Below are positions 32,173 to 42,534 of a DNA stretch of 64,000 nucleotides, one piece after another (the first letter of the stretch is position 1; each line of letters opens with the position of its first letter). A model generated the notes under the pieces. It worked only from the letters and a program-made list of their open reading frames with translations, ran no database searches and was not told the DNA's origin. Origin of the DNA: Stomoxys calcitrans (Eukaryota; Arthropoda; Insecta; Diptera; Muscidae). The DNA is taken from contig NC_081554.1 of NCBI RefSeq assembly GCF_963082655.1, positions 191,486,206 to 191,550,205 of the forward strand, in the 5' to 3' direction. Made by a program: the position numbers and the translations under genes.

Positions 32173-32496
32173 TTTGCAAATTGCTAATTTTGCCCATGAA
32201 CATTCCACTATGGAACAGGGGCAAATTCTCACATATCAATGAGTGCAGTCCGATTCAAGTTTAAGCTCAATGATAAGCGGCTTCCTTTTTATAGGCGACG
32301 CTGATCGGCGTGCCGCCGTACAACACCTCTTTGGAGAGAAGTTGTACATGGCATAGTACCTCACAAATGTTGCCAGCATGGGGGGGGGGGAACCACCGCT
32401 GAAATTTTTTCTGATGGTCTCGCCAGGATTCGAACCCAGGCGTTCAGCGTCATAGGCGGGCTTGCTAACCTCTGCGCTACGGTGGCCTCCCATTGA
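32173..32496 (-). mobile_element. Full-length tRNA-derived SINE inserted in the LINE
   Basis: 324 bp between perfect 12-bp target duplications TTTATTGATATT at 32161-32172 and 32497-32508. The head on the minus strand has GTAGCGCAGAGGTTAGCAAG (A box, 32461-32480 region) and GGTTCGAATCC (B box, 32426-32436). The body includes ATCAGAAAAAATTTCAGCGG, a run of C (32383-32392 on the complement) and TTCATGGGCAAAATTAGC at the 3' end. This is the reference copy for the first SINE family. Confidence 0.95.
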
Positions 32497-32508
32497 TTTA
32501 TTGATATT
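32497..32508. repeat. 12-bp target-site duplication, right copy
   Basis: TTTATTGATATT flanking the 5' (head) end of the SINE; the same sequence as 32161-32172. Confidence 0.93.
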
Positions 32509-33439
32509 CGTCTCAAATTTCTGAACGTCAATGTCGCTGGGAAAGACATTAGCCGGAAGTCGATTCCACATACGAATGGTTCGGGTAAAAAATAAATTTT
32601 GTCGGTAATGCATAGTTCGGTCGACTGGCCAATCAATAACAAACGGGCACGGGTTCCTAGCAAGTCTTGTATTCCTGGTGAACATCCTAACGTCAGGGAT
32701 AAGAAGACGAATATCCCTTGAACACACACCATGAAAGTAACCTTAGAGCAGTACAACGCTACCCACATTCCGACGATGTTCAAGAGAAGCAATAGAGTTG
32801 GACACCCTCCTGACCCCAATCAACACCATCGCTCTCCGTTGAACACGTTCAAGTAGCTCCAAGGATGATTTTGGAGCTCCTGCCCATATATGAGAGTTAT
32901 ATTCCTTCCTCGGCTTAATGTAGGTAGTATAGATATTGAGAAGATCAGAAGAGGTGAAATATTTCTCGCACCGCTTCAGAAAGCCCAAACACTTGAATGC
33001 TTCTTACGACACTTTGAATACGTGTTTCGACAAACGGACATCACATTGTATCTTCATGCCCAGAACACCAAGAGCATCTGACTGTTCAATGTCTATACCG
33101 TCAATAGATATCGACGATTGAAGTGGGTCAGTGAATCGCTTGTGAGACAAGAAACAGCACTGCGTCTTCTGTGCGTTAAAGTCTACTCTGTTCATACTAC
33201 CCCGCTCGGAAATGACCAACAAATCCTGGGAGAGCGTCTCATCCATAATGCGCCTCCTGTCCACAATTTCTTGAGGACTGGGCCTATGGTCGAATGAATA
33301 TGAATGACACAGACTACTCTCATCGGCATGAGTAGACTGGATTGGAAGTCTGACCCAATAGATCGTCCAACGGGATCTAAATTCTAATCTTTGTTAATTT
33401 CCTTCGGGAATAAATTCAAAGGAAATTAAAAAAATTTAA

Positions 33440-33780
33440 ACATTCACTCAAACTTTTTTCGGCCGGGCCGAATCTTGGGTATCCACCAACATGGACTCCG
33501 CTTAAAATGTACCCTTATTAGCTGAGTTCGTATTGGAGGGGGGGCTATTTCAACATATTGACCGATTCACATAAAACTTGACACTGCTGTTGTAAGTCAT
33601 AATTAATTTTTTTGGGCCAAATTTCAGCAAAATCGGATGAAAATTTTGGCTTCTAAGGGCTGAAGAAGTTCAATCCGGGGATCGGTATATAAGGGGGCTA
33701 TATCTGTTTATAGACCGATTCGGCTTATACTTAGAATGGAAGTTTAAAACCATAACTCAAGTCTTTGCTCCAAATTTGCT
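33440..33780. mobile_element. D-type element fragment
   Basis: Starts with the terminus TTCGGCCGGGCCGAATCTTG and GGTATCCACCAACATGGAC, then unit text related to A and B types (AATTTCAGCAAAATCGGATG, GGCTTCTAAGGGCTGAAGAA, GATCGGTATATAAGGGGGC). The LINE fragment at 33781 ends it. A matching terminus in opposite orientation is at 34880-34960. Confidence 0.65.
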
Positions 33781-34505
33781 CCTTTGCTCCTCTAGCGACA
33801 TATAAGCCCGAAGGGCCTGATCCTGAAAACTTAGCTTATATGTCGCTAGAGGCATACCCATAGATTCCAGTATCCCTGGAATGTGTAGAGTAGTACCTAG
33901 TCTAGCAAGCTCATCCGCTTTACAGCTCCCTGGGATATCTCTGTGGCCCGGCACCCAGAACAGGAGAATTTTGAACTATTCAGCCATCTCATTGAGAGAC
34001 CTGCGACAGTCGTGGGCGGTTTTTGTGTTCATAAATACGTTCAACAGGGATAAAATGGCTGCCTGGCTGTCTGAGAAGATATTTATGCCCATCGTCGTAA
34101 TGACATTATATCTTAGCCATTACACCACTTCCTTAATTGCAAGGATTTCTGCTTGATACACACAGTAGGGGTCGGGTAAACTTTTCGATATGACTAGTTC
34201 TAGACCTATAGAGTATACCCCAATGCCCACCTGGTCGTTTCGTTTGGGACAATCCGTATAGAAGTCTATGTAACTTCTGTTATCAGGGATATCTTAGTTC
34301 CAATCGGTTCTATGGGGAATAGTGGTACAGTAATTTTTATCAAAAAGCGACTCAGGTAGGGTGTAATCCACAATGCCTGGAACATCGGATATTGTATCAA
34401 GGATAGCAAAGTGTCCGTAGCCGCCACATGACCAATGAGAAAGCTCCCTTAAACTCACGATAGTGGTCGCAATTTGGGTTGCCACAATGTCCAGAGGCAT
34501 AAGCA
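33781..34505 (-). pseudogene. LINE RNase H domain fragment
   Basis: Reads from 34505 to 33781. It begins PLDIVATQIATT, then LRELSHWSCGGYGHFAILD, a region between RT and RNase H in this LINE group. The RNase H fold is easily followed: YTDC (first Asp near 34252), YQAEILAIKE (Glu near 34147), NIFSDSQAAI (Asp near 34070) and WVPGHRDIPGSCKADELARL (last Asp near 33913). All four acidic positions are retained. Two in-frame stops (after IKEVV and after LNEMAE) make it a pseudogene. RNase H would remove the RNA strand during retrotransposition. It belongs to a different LINE group from the 32053 copy, which shows no such domain. Confidence 0.88.
33790..33851. repeat. Perfect 18-bp inverted repeat at the LINE end
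   Basis: CTCTAGCGACATATAAGC (33790-33807) and its exact complement (33834-33851) with a 26-nt spacer. The right arm is ordinary LINE sequence; the left arm is an inverted duplicate at the truncation point. Confidence 0.93.
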
Positions 34506-34797
34506 AATGCAAATTTTGCCCATAAACAGGAGCAAACTTCTCACATTTCAATGAGTGCAGTCCAATTCAAGTTTAAGCTCAATGATAAGAGGCCTTCTAT
34601 TTATAGCCGAGTCCGAACGGCGTGCCGCACTGGAGAGAGAGAGAGATATTTTTAGATGTTTTAGTACCTCACAAATGTTGCCAGCATTAGGAGGAGAAAA
34701 CCACCGCTGAAAATTTTTTTTCTGATGGTCTCACCAGGATTTTAACCCAGGCGTTCAGAGTCAAAGGCGGATGCGCTAACTTCTGCGCTACGGTTTT
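34506..34797 (-). mobile_element. tRNA-derived SINE, full-length but degraded
   Basis: Same family as 32173-32496. Minus strand: ACCGTAGCGCAGAAGTTAGC (A box), GGGTTAAAATCC (B box altered), the body with CGGTGGTTTTCTCCTCC, a GA microsatellite (34634-34647), TTCGGACTCGGCTATAAAT, and the tail GTTTATGGGCAAAATTTGC. Its 3' end directly abuts the RNase H fragment. Confidence 0.85.
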
Positions 34798-34879
34798 CGG
34801 TTCGTAGAAGCTTTGATTTTTGCTGGTTTGAGAGAAGTTGTGTGTGTAGAATGAAATTATATCATTCAACTAAACTTAA

Positions 34880-34960
34880 TTTGTAAAAAATTTTAGCAGA
34901 ATCTATGGTGGTGGGTTCCCAAGATTCGGCCCGACCGAACTTAGCACCCTTTTGTTGTTA
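34880..34960. mobile_element. D-type terminus
   Basis: ATCTATGGTGGTGGGTTCCC, then AAGATTCGGCCCGACCGAAC and TTAGCACCCTTTTG. It is the inverted counterpart of the terminus at 33440, so 33440-34960 may be one D-type element filled by the LINE and SINE fragments. Confidence 0.6.
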
Positions 34961-35929
34961 TTATTTATTTATTTTATTTTTTTGTCATATTCATACATTT
35001 TTCAAAACGTTCCTTAAATTGATTTGGGGGTGTCTGCATGGTGGTGACTACAATCCTGAATTAGTACATTTTTACCTGTTTAAAGTCTCGACTAACTAAG
35101 TACATAAGCAACTCTGACATTAAAGTGACTTTCGTTTTCATTTATCCATTAGAACTTTTGAAGAAATTCAAGAAAACTCCAAACAAGATTTCCTAATATA
35201 TTTTGGCATTTGATTTCCTCCAGCATGACTTTACGTTTCAAAAACACTTTCATTTAAGTTCAAAGTTGAAAAGGTTATATTTTCACCAATTATTTATTGC
35301 CTTCTCTCTTTACAGGGGAGGAAATTGTTTGACATTCATCATTATATGGCGCTAAATACTATTCTCACATACTATTTGAGTTATTCCATTTTGCTAGCAC
35401 CTAAAAAAACTACTTAGAATTGTAGTTTATACAGTTTTCACAAAGAAAAAAAACACCTTTGTGCCACTCTCCATGAACTAAGTTTTTGATGCATTTTTTG
35501 TGTTACCTTCAACTTAGGTACGAGTATGAGATTTGCGATTCGATATTTATTTCTTTGCACTAAATTGCTAATTTATTGCTCAAACGTGCAATAAATACTG
35601 TGAAAAATCACACGGTAACGAAGTTGAGAAAAAAAACCAAGTAAAACAAGAGGCAAAGGTCAGTAGGAGGCGACTATACAACACCCTACACTGCTGGGGC
35701 AACCAATAATTAATTTTAGTCAAGTAGATAAGTATATCATTTTTCCTTCGATTCCAATAAACTTAATACCAAGTTTAATGGCCAATGATTTCAAAAATAA
35801 CACATTCTGATACGGTGTCCAAAGATAAAAGGAGAACTTTGAGAGGGTTGAGATGCAGTTAAGGATGTTTGGCCTTAGAATGATATTTGACAATCATATA
35901 TCGTAAAACATGAACTGCAACCTACCCCT
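34961..35929. other. AT-rich sequence with a C-type start fragment
   Basis: Mostly unassigned. 35644-35700 has AGGCAAAGGTCAGTAGGAGG and CGACTATACAACACCCTAC, a mutated C-type 5' end that does not continue into units. No exon seen. Confidence 0.5.
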
Positions 35930-36405
35930 CCCTTTTTTATAAAGATCACCCCTTAGGTGATTCAAATGGCCCACCATAGTTATGTGTTGATTGATGATGA
36001 GCTTTTGACTTTACTCCTGAGATAACTTTCAACCTGCTAGAAAAAGTGATGTTCTCTATTATGAATGCTCATTTACTTACCAATCCTGAATTCTATTAAA
36101 AGTTGCAAAACATAGTCAACATTGGTTACTATATTTTGCAACTGTCTCAACACATCTCTTCATTGTCGTATACTAGACTAACATAACCGGGTGCGGTTTG
36201 CTACTACTTTATCTCGACCTGGCCTATAAATAGTTGAGGTATGGGAATGGGTCGGCCTCTTAGCCATTTCGCCCCGAATACGAATATAAAATTCGTGCTC
36301 TACTCCCAAAAATCTTTTATTTGAGCCACTATTTTCGATAAATATGTCCGGTTTTGGGAGTGGGGGACACTTGGTACAAAAATTAGATCAATACCATTTT
36401 TATAC
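35930..36405 (-). mobile_element. E-type element fragment
   Basis: Degraded E-like text in reverse orientation: GCCCCGAATACGAATATAAA, TACTCCCAAAAATCTTTTAT and TTGAGCCACTATTTTCGATA. Confidence 0.45.
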
Positions 36406-36410
36406 CCACT

Positions 36411-37297
36411 ACCGAAGGATGGGGGTATATTCATTTTGTCACACAGTTTGCAGCACATCCGAAATGTATATATATTCTTGATCGCCGTAAAAATCTAAGA
36501 CGATCTAGCCATGTCCGACCATCTGTCCGTCCGTCTGTTGAAATCAAGCTTCAGTCTTTAAAAATTCAGATATTGAGCTGAAATCTTGAACAGAATCTTT
36601 TTTTTTTTTTTGTCCATAGGTTAACTTCAAAGATGGGCTACATTGTACTATATCTTGATATAGCCCCCATATAGACCGATCTGCCGATTTAATGTCACAG
36701 ACCCATAAAAGCCACATTTTTCTGATTTCGCCGATTTTGCTGATTTTGTGATTTGAGTTAGGCCACTCGACATACTGCTTCAATTTGGCCCATATCGGAT
36801 CCGATTTGGATATAGCTCCCATATAGACCGATCTCTCGATTTAAGGTTTTGGTCCCATAAAAGGCGCATTACTTTGTCAGATGTCGCCGAAATTCGGAAC
36901 AGTGAGTTGTGTTAGACCCTTCAACATCTTTCTGAAGTTTGGTCCAGATCGGTCCAGATTTGGATATAGCTGTCATATAGACCGATCTCTCGATTTAAGG
37001 TACTGGGCCCATAAAAGGCTCATTTATTGTCCGATTTCGCCGAAATTTGAGACAGTGAGTTGTGTTGGGCTCTTCACATCCTTCATCATTTGGCCCAGAT
37101 CGGTCCAGATTTGGATATAGCCACCATATAGACCTATCTCTCGATTTAAGGTTGGGTCCCATAAAAGGCGCATTGAATGTCCGATTTCATCGAAGTTTGG
37201 GACAGTGAGTTGTGTTAGGCCCTTCTACATCCGACTTCAATTAGGCCCAGATCGGTTCACATTTGGATATAGCTGCCATATAGGCCGATCTCTCCCA
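36411..37297 (-). mobile_element. B-type element, minus orientation, truncated
   Basis: Starts with the reversed B terminus TATACCCACTACCGAAGGAT and GGGGGTATATTCATTTTGTC, then ATGTATATATATTCTTGATC and GTCCGTCCGTCTGTTGAAAT. Units are marked by CATATAGACCGATCTCTCGA near 36823, 36976 and 37128, spaced about 152 bp. The outer end is missing. Confidence 0.85.
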
Positions 37298-37520
37298 GGT
37301 GGTGGGTATCCGTCGTTTTTTTGGCGGTAGGCGGACCATCAGAATCTAGATCTCGAAAGTAAATATGAATCTTTATTTTAGCCCAATACTGCCATGGTCG
37401 ATAAATATGTCAGATTTGATGGGGGTTTTGAGGGTTAAGGCCCCTACATAGATGGGTCCCCAATACTGGGCCCCACATTCAAATATTAAAATGGTTTTCT
37501 AGTCTCAAATACCTTTCATC
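37298..37520 (-). mobile_element. E-type-like fragment
   Basis: GGTCGATAAATATGTCAGAT, GGGGGTTTTGAGGGTTAAGG and TCTCAAATACCTTTCATC (complement of the E landmark) suggest an E-type piece. Confidence 0.5.
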
Positions 37521-37544
37521 AAGAATATATACACTTTATTGGAT

Positions 37545-37882
37545 CGGAAATGGATCTTCCTTTTGTAACACATCGAAATATTTACCTGAGAACCAACAAA
37601 GTATATATATTCTTGATCACCTTGACATTCTTAGTCGATTTAGCCATGTTCATCCGTCTTTTTCGTCCGTCCGTCTGTCTATCGAAAGCACGCTGAATTT
37701 CGAAGGAATAAAGCTAAGCGCTTGAAATTTTGCATAGATACTTCTTATTGGGTCGGTTGGTTGGGCTTGTAAATGGGTTAAATCGCTTAATGTTTTGGTA
37801 TAGCTGCCATATAAATTGAGCCGCTGGACTGCGCAATTATTATCCGATTAGGCTGAAATATTGCATGAAGTGTTTTGTTTGT
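37545..37882 (+). mobile_element. A-type element interrupted by another A-type copy
   Basis: Has AAAGTATATATATTCTTG, GTCCGTCCGTCTGTCTATCG, GCACGCTGAATTTCGAAGG and TTGTAAATGGG, then part of a unit ending GAAGTGTTTTGTTTGTTA, where the next A-type copy starts. Its continuation after that copy is not clear. Confidence 0.8.
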
Positions 37883-38431
37883 TATACCCTCTACCATAGG
37901 ATGGGGTAGAGAAATATTCGTCTGAGACCCCATAAAGTACATATATTCTTGATCGTCGCGACATTTTATTTCAATCTAGCCATGTCCGTCCGTCTGTCTG
38001 TCGAAAGCACGCTAACTTTCGAAGGAGTAAAGCTAGCCGCTTGAAATTTTGCACAAAAACTTTTTATTAGTGTAGGTCGGTTAGGATCGTAAATGGGCCA
38101 TATCGATCCATGTTTTGATATAGATGTCATATAAACCGATTTTGGGTCTTGACTTCTTAAGCCTCTATAGGGCACAATTCTTATCCGAATTGATTGAAAT
38201 TTTGCACGAAGTATTTTGTTATGATATCCAACAACTGTGCCAATGGTTCAAATCGGTCCTTAATCTGATATAGCTGCCATATAATATCTCGATATTGCTC
38301 TATCTTTTTATTTATCTTTCTTTTCTTTTATCCTTATTTTTGTGCCTAAAAGAGATACCGATACGGAAAAGAACTCGACAAATGCGATCCATGGTGGAGG
38401 GTATATAAGAACTTAGCACGCTTTTACTTGT
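37883..38431 (+). mobile_element. Short A-type element with both termini
   Basis: 549 bp. TATACCCTCTACCATAGG, AAAGTACATATATTCTTG, GTCCGTCCGTCTGTCTGTCG, GCACGCTAACTTTCGAAGG, little more than one unit, then GAGATACCGATACGGAAAAG, ATGGTGGAGGGTATATAAG and ACTTAGCACGCTTTTACTTG. The GC hairpin before the end has been deleted. It shows that copy length depends mainly on unit number. Confidence 0.87.
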
Positions 38432-38574
38432 TTTTCTTTCAAGACGAGCTCAATGATCGGAGATTTTTCTTTGAAAATGGGAAAGGAAAGCCAGAGATAG
38501 CTAAACACACAACAACAACTATGGGACGCGTTTCGTAATTTGGTTTAGAATTACTCATCAGCCATATTAGATGT

Positions 38575-39690
38575 GTTTTGGTTTGACCATCAAAAACTGT
38601 GCCAAGTATGGTCTAAATCGGTTTATAGCCTGATAAAGTTCCCATATAAATCGATTTCGAATCTTGACTTCTTCAGCCGCAAGAGGGCGCAATTTTCATC
38701 CTAGTTGGCTGAAATTTTGCATGCAGTGTTTTGGGTTGACCACCAACAACTGTGTCAAGTATGGTCTAAATCGGTTCATAACCTGATATTGCTTCCATAT
38801 AAACCAATTTCGGATCTTGACTTCGTGAGCCTCTAGAGGGCGCAATTCTTATACGATTTGGCTGAATTTTTGCATGCAGTGTTTTGGTTCGACCACCAAC
38901 ACTTGTGTCAAGTATGGTCTAAATCGGTTCATAACCTGATATAGCTCCCATATAATCCAAACTCGGGATTTGACTTCTTCAGCCGCTAGAGGGCGCAATT
39001 ATTATCCGATTTGGATGAAATTTTGAGTGAATTGTTCTGTTGTAATTTTCAAGTATGTGTCAAGTATGGTTCAAATCGGTTAATACCCTGATATAGCTCC
39101 CATATAAACCGATCTCAACATTATACTTCTTAAGCTTCTAGAGGGCGCAATTCTTATACGATTTGGCAGAAATTTTGTATAACGGCTTCGCCCATGTCCT
39201 TCATCATATGTGTCAAATGTGGTCTGTATCACGTTCTATAGAGTGTTACAGCTCCCATACAAACCGAACTTCCGATTTTATTTTTTTGAGCCCCTAACTA
39301 AGCAATTCTTACCTGAATTGGCCGAAATTTTATACAATGACTCATACTGTGGTCTTCAACATTCAATTCATTTACGGTGCGAATCGGACCATTGTTTGAT
39401 ATAGCCCCAATTGCATAGCAATTCTTTGTTGCACAACTATGTTAAATACGGTTCAAATCGGTCTATAACCTGATATAGATCCCATATAAACTTGCATCTT
39501 CGTGAGCCCTTGGAAGATGCAATTTTTGTCCGATTTGGCTGAAATTTTGCATGTGGTGTTCTGTTATGACTTCCAATAGCTGCGACAGGTACGCTCTAAA
39601 TCGGTCAAGGACCTTATATAACTCCCATATAAACCGATCTCCCGATTTGACTTCTTGAGCACCTGGAAACCTTAATTTTCATCATATGGG
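38575..39690 (+). mobile_element. A-type element without termini, many units
   Basis: About seven units, marked by CCCATATAAACCGAT-type text near 38641, 38796, 38948 and 39102, then a terminal-type unit (39250-39420), then two further units up to 39690. The order (terminal unit followed by more units) indicates that two copies were joined. Confidence 0.78.
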
Positions 39691-41619
39691 ATTGGTTTGC
39701 AGAGATTTCAAGGCAGATTTCGAGATGTTGAAATCTATTCCCGCTAACCACTGTTTTTTGATTCACATAATAGCGCGGGTTTCAAAAGTAATGTTTGTCT
39801 GTCAAAAAGCCGAGTTTATGGGAGGATTTAAAAGCAGATGCTACAGATAAAAAATTATTTTTCTTAAATCTTTATTAAATAATTGCTCGCTTTTTATTAA
39901 GTTAAGTAATGAAACAAAATGATTAATTTTCTAATCATTTAATACAAGTCCATCTGCTGATTGGAGCGAACATGCAGAACAATGCGAGTGAGAAAAGTAT
40001 GTTGGTCGAATGGGTAAATGTTGTCTTTACTATTCACAATCAATTAGTAAAAGTAGAACAGTCGACAGCTTATTTATACATCTGTTTAGATATTAATTAT
40101 CGTTGCATTTTTTAGTTACGGCACATACTTGAAAAGTGTATCCCAAGTAAGTTTTTATGGTTATGGCACGAGTTGGGTACAGACTGAAGAATAGTGAAGG
40201 ATTAACTTCAAATGGATTGAAGAAATTCAACATTTGATTGTTTAAGTCCTCTGAGTGATTTAGCCAACCCATTGTTGAAATGATTTTGTGTCTAGGTTCA
40301 GAGACAAATTGTGCTTCTCTAAGGCTGGGATCAAGAGGGTTATCTATGTATATCTCTGTCGCTATTCAACCCAAAGACAAAGTCATAGTGATTTTAATTA
40401 AAAATGAGATCAAATCACTCTATATGACATTTAATCCTCATTTTATGTAAAGAAAATTCCACATAAAACAAAAACATTGAGGAAAATTTTATATCACCTC
40501 TATGAAACTTTCCACCTTTTTTTTATCATTTTGAGCAAATTATTAAAAGCATTTCCAAAGTCAATGTACTGACCCTCTGCGATGCAACGTCAACCCTTTC
40601 CTCTAAAGTTTCATATTTCTATATCATTTTATTAACTTAACCTTAACACTGAACCTGCTTTGTGCTCATCTGTACCATTTTTTTTTTCCTTGTCAGAATC
40701 AGCGTAACCAAATACGCTGCGAAAATGGTGTTTTTTTATATAAAAAACGTAGTGTCGAAATATAAACAAACTTCAATAAAACTTTTGTTATCAGTATTGT
40801 CAGAATCCTCTAGCACCCCCCCCCCCCTTTCCATATAGGCGTTATCAGACCATGAGATGGGGAGAATATGCAATGCTAGAATGAAAATGAACTAAAGATA
40901 TGTAATATTCTTCCCTTTTTTTATCAAATACGAAAATGAGTAACAAAACAACAATTGGAATGCTCCCAGTAGAGACTGTGATATTCAAACGCTTTAAATT
41001 TGTCCAAAAGCAAAAAAAGAGCAAATAGATATACTTTTTTTGGTATTTTGTTGAACAACAAAAAAAAAATTGTTGAACAAACAAAAAAAAACAAATGTTT
41101 TATAAAAAAAGATAAGTATAATTAATTACAACATCTGCCAACAACAAAATATGAAGGCACTTAGCATAGGAAGAAGAACTATCCAATATGAATGATCATC
41201 AAAGGCACAAAGTCCTTTACTTCACATAATTTTTCATCCACAATGTGGATTTTTATATATAATGGAGTTTTTAATACAGAGCTTGTTTTAATATACATGT
41301 TGATTTTTATTCACAATGTGAATTTTTTTAGGTTTTCGACTGTCAAAAAGGGGTAAACGTCGAAAACACCATATACTTGTATAAAACATATAAAATGTGG
41401 TACGCGCCATAAACCTACCTGCTACTTGTTTAGTTTCGACATCACATTATTGTTTTATATTGATTGTGCCTATATAAATATTTCGAAAATTTTATGATAA
41501 AAAGTTTTTGTGCTAAATTTTCTATAGCCAGCGCTACTACTTGCGGAGCAGTTTGACCACGTTATTTATATATCAACAGCAATAGTGTAGTGGAAGAATG
41601 GCTGAAAAAAACTTTGGAT
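39691..41619. other. AT-rich region with stray satellite units
   Basis: A poly-C tract is at 40817-40829. 41225-41330 contains isolated units related to the 18-bp satellite (TCCACAATGTGGATTTTTAT, TTCACAATGTGAATTTTTTT), ahead of the main array. No exon or RNA gene recognised. Confidence 0.5.
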
Positions 41620-41692
41620 TTTCTTGCCAGGACTCGAACTCACACTTTTTGTAATATAGACGCACCTTCTACTCTATACACCATAACCATAC
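41620..41692 (-). mobile_element. tRNA-like SINE head fragment
   Basis: Minus strand: ATGGTGTATAGAGTAGAAGG (A box-like) and GTGAGTTCGAGTCCTGGCAA (B box), about 35 bp apart. No body of either SINE family follows convincingly. The acceptor stem does not pair, so it is not a functional tRNA. Confidence 0.45.
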
Positions 41693-41834
41693 ATTCACTA
41701 AAGTTTAAAATTGTTTTACGATTTTCATCTCTGTCGAAAACTATTTTTTGACTGGGTTATTGACGTTTTCGAAGCATGTATTGTATGTCAGAAATGTATG
41801 TTATAGACGTCGAAATTTACGATAGGCCATCGCT

Positions 41835-42300
41835 GATCCACGAAGTGGATTTTTATTCACGAAGTGGATTTTTATCCACGAAATAGATTTTTATCCACAA
41901 AGTAGGTTTTCACACACAAAGTGGATTTTTTTTCACAAAGTGGATTTTTATCCACGAAGCGGATTTTTATCCACGAAGTGGATTTTTATCCACAAAGTGG
42001 ATTTTTATGCACAAAGTGGATTTTTATGCACAAAGTGGATTTTAATCCACAAAGTGGATTTTTATCCACAAAGTGGATTTTTATCCACAAAGTGGTTTTT
42101 TTCCAAAAGGTGGATTTTTATCCTCGAAGTGAGGATTTTCATCCCAAAGAGCATTTTTATCCACAAATTGGATTTATATCCTCAAAATGGATTTTTTTCC
42201 ACAATGTTCATTTTTATCCTCAAAGCAGATTTCATTTACAATATGGATATTGTACACAATATGGACATTTTGTGGACAATGTGGACTTAATCCACAATGT
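41835..42300 (+). repeat. 19-bp subfamily of the CCACAA-TGTGG satellite
   Basis: Unit CCACAAAGTGGATTTTTAT (19 bp) or CCACGAAGTGG variants, about 24 units. Because 19 is not a multiple of 3, three units give a 19-residue repeating peptide in each open frame; the 152-codon frame at 41921-42379 is such a product and not a gene. Confidence 0.93.
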
Positions 42301-42379
42301 GATTTCTAACCAAAATTTCTATTTGAAGTACATTTTGGATTTTATTTACAATCTCGATTTTATCTACAATGAACAATGA

Positions 42380-42534
42380 AATTTTGTACAAGGTGATTTG
42401 TTATGACTTCCAACAACTATGGCAAGTATGACCTTAATCTATTCATAACCTGACATAGCTCCCATATTAACCAATTCTTATCCGATTTGGCTGAAATTTT
42501 GTACAGTGAAGAAGTCACTGTACAAAATTTCAGC
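42380..42534 (+). mobile_element. A-type fragment inside the satellite, ending in an inverted repeat
   Basis: One A-type unit (TTGTTATGACTTCCAACAAC, TTCATAACCTGACATAGCTC, TCCGATTTGGCTGAAATTTT). It ends in a perfect inverted repeat: arms 42490-42509 and 42515-42534, loop AGAAG. It separates the 19-bp and 18-bp parts of the satellite. Confidence 0.88.

Larger units (their letters stand above)
32053..33375 (-). pseudogene. 5'-truncated LINE: reverse transcriptase to poly-A tail
   Basis: Reads from about 33375 down to 32053 and represents the RT of a non-LTR retrotransposon that copies its RNA at the target site. Seen in order: LDDLLGQTSNPVYS (about 33335-33380), a shifted catalytic box ending A-D-E instead of A-D-D (33319-33327), SLCHSYSFDHRPSPQEI, VDFNAQKTQCCFLSHKR, IEQSDALGVLGM, KYFTSSDLLNIYTTYIKP, EYNSHIWAGA, ELLERVQRRAMVLIG, RNTRLARNPCPFV and RMWNRLPANVFPS. 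The frame is split by a SINE (32173-32496); beyond it the C-terminal residues NINKHYSLFPPSNP and the TAA stop (32128-32130) are preserved. The 3' UTR ends in a 10-bp poly-A (32053-32062). It is dead by truncation, frameshift and the lost Asp. Confidence 0.9.

Noticed and set aside
41921..42379. 152-codon frame with a 19-residue repeat
   Set aside because: A product of the 19-bp satellite read three units at a time; other frames are open too.
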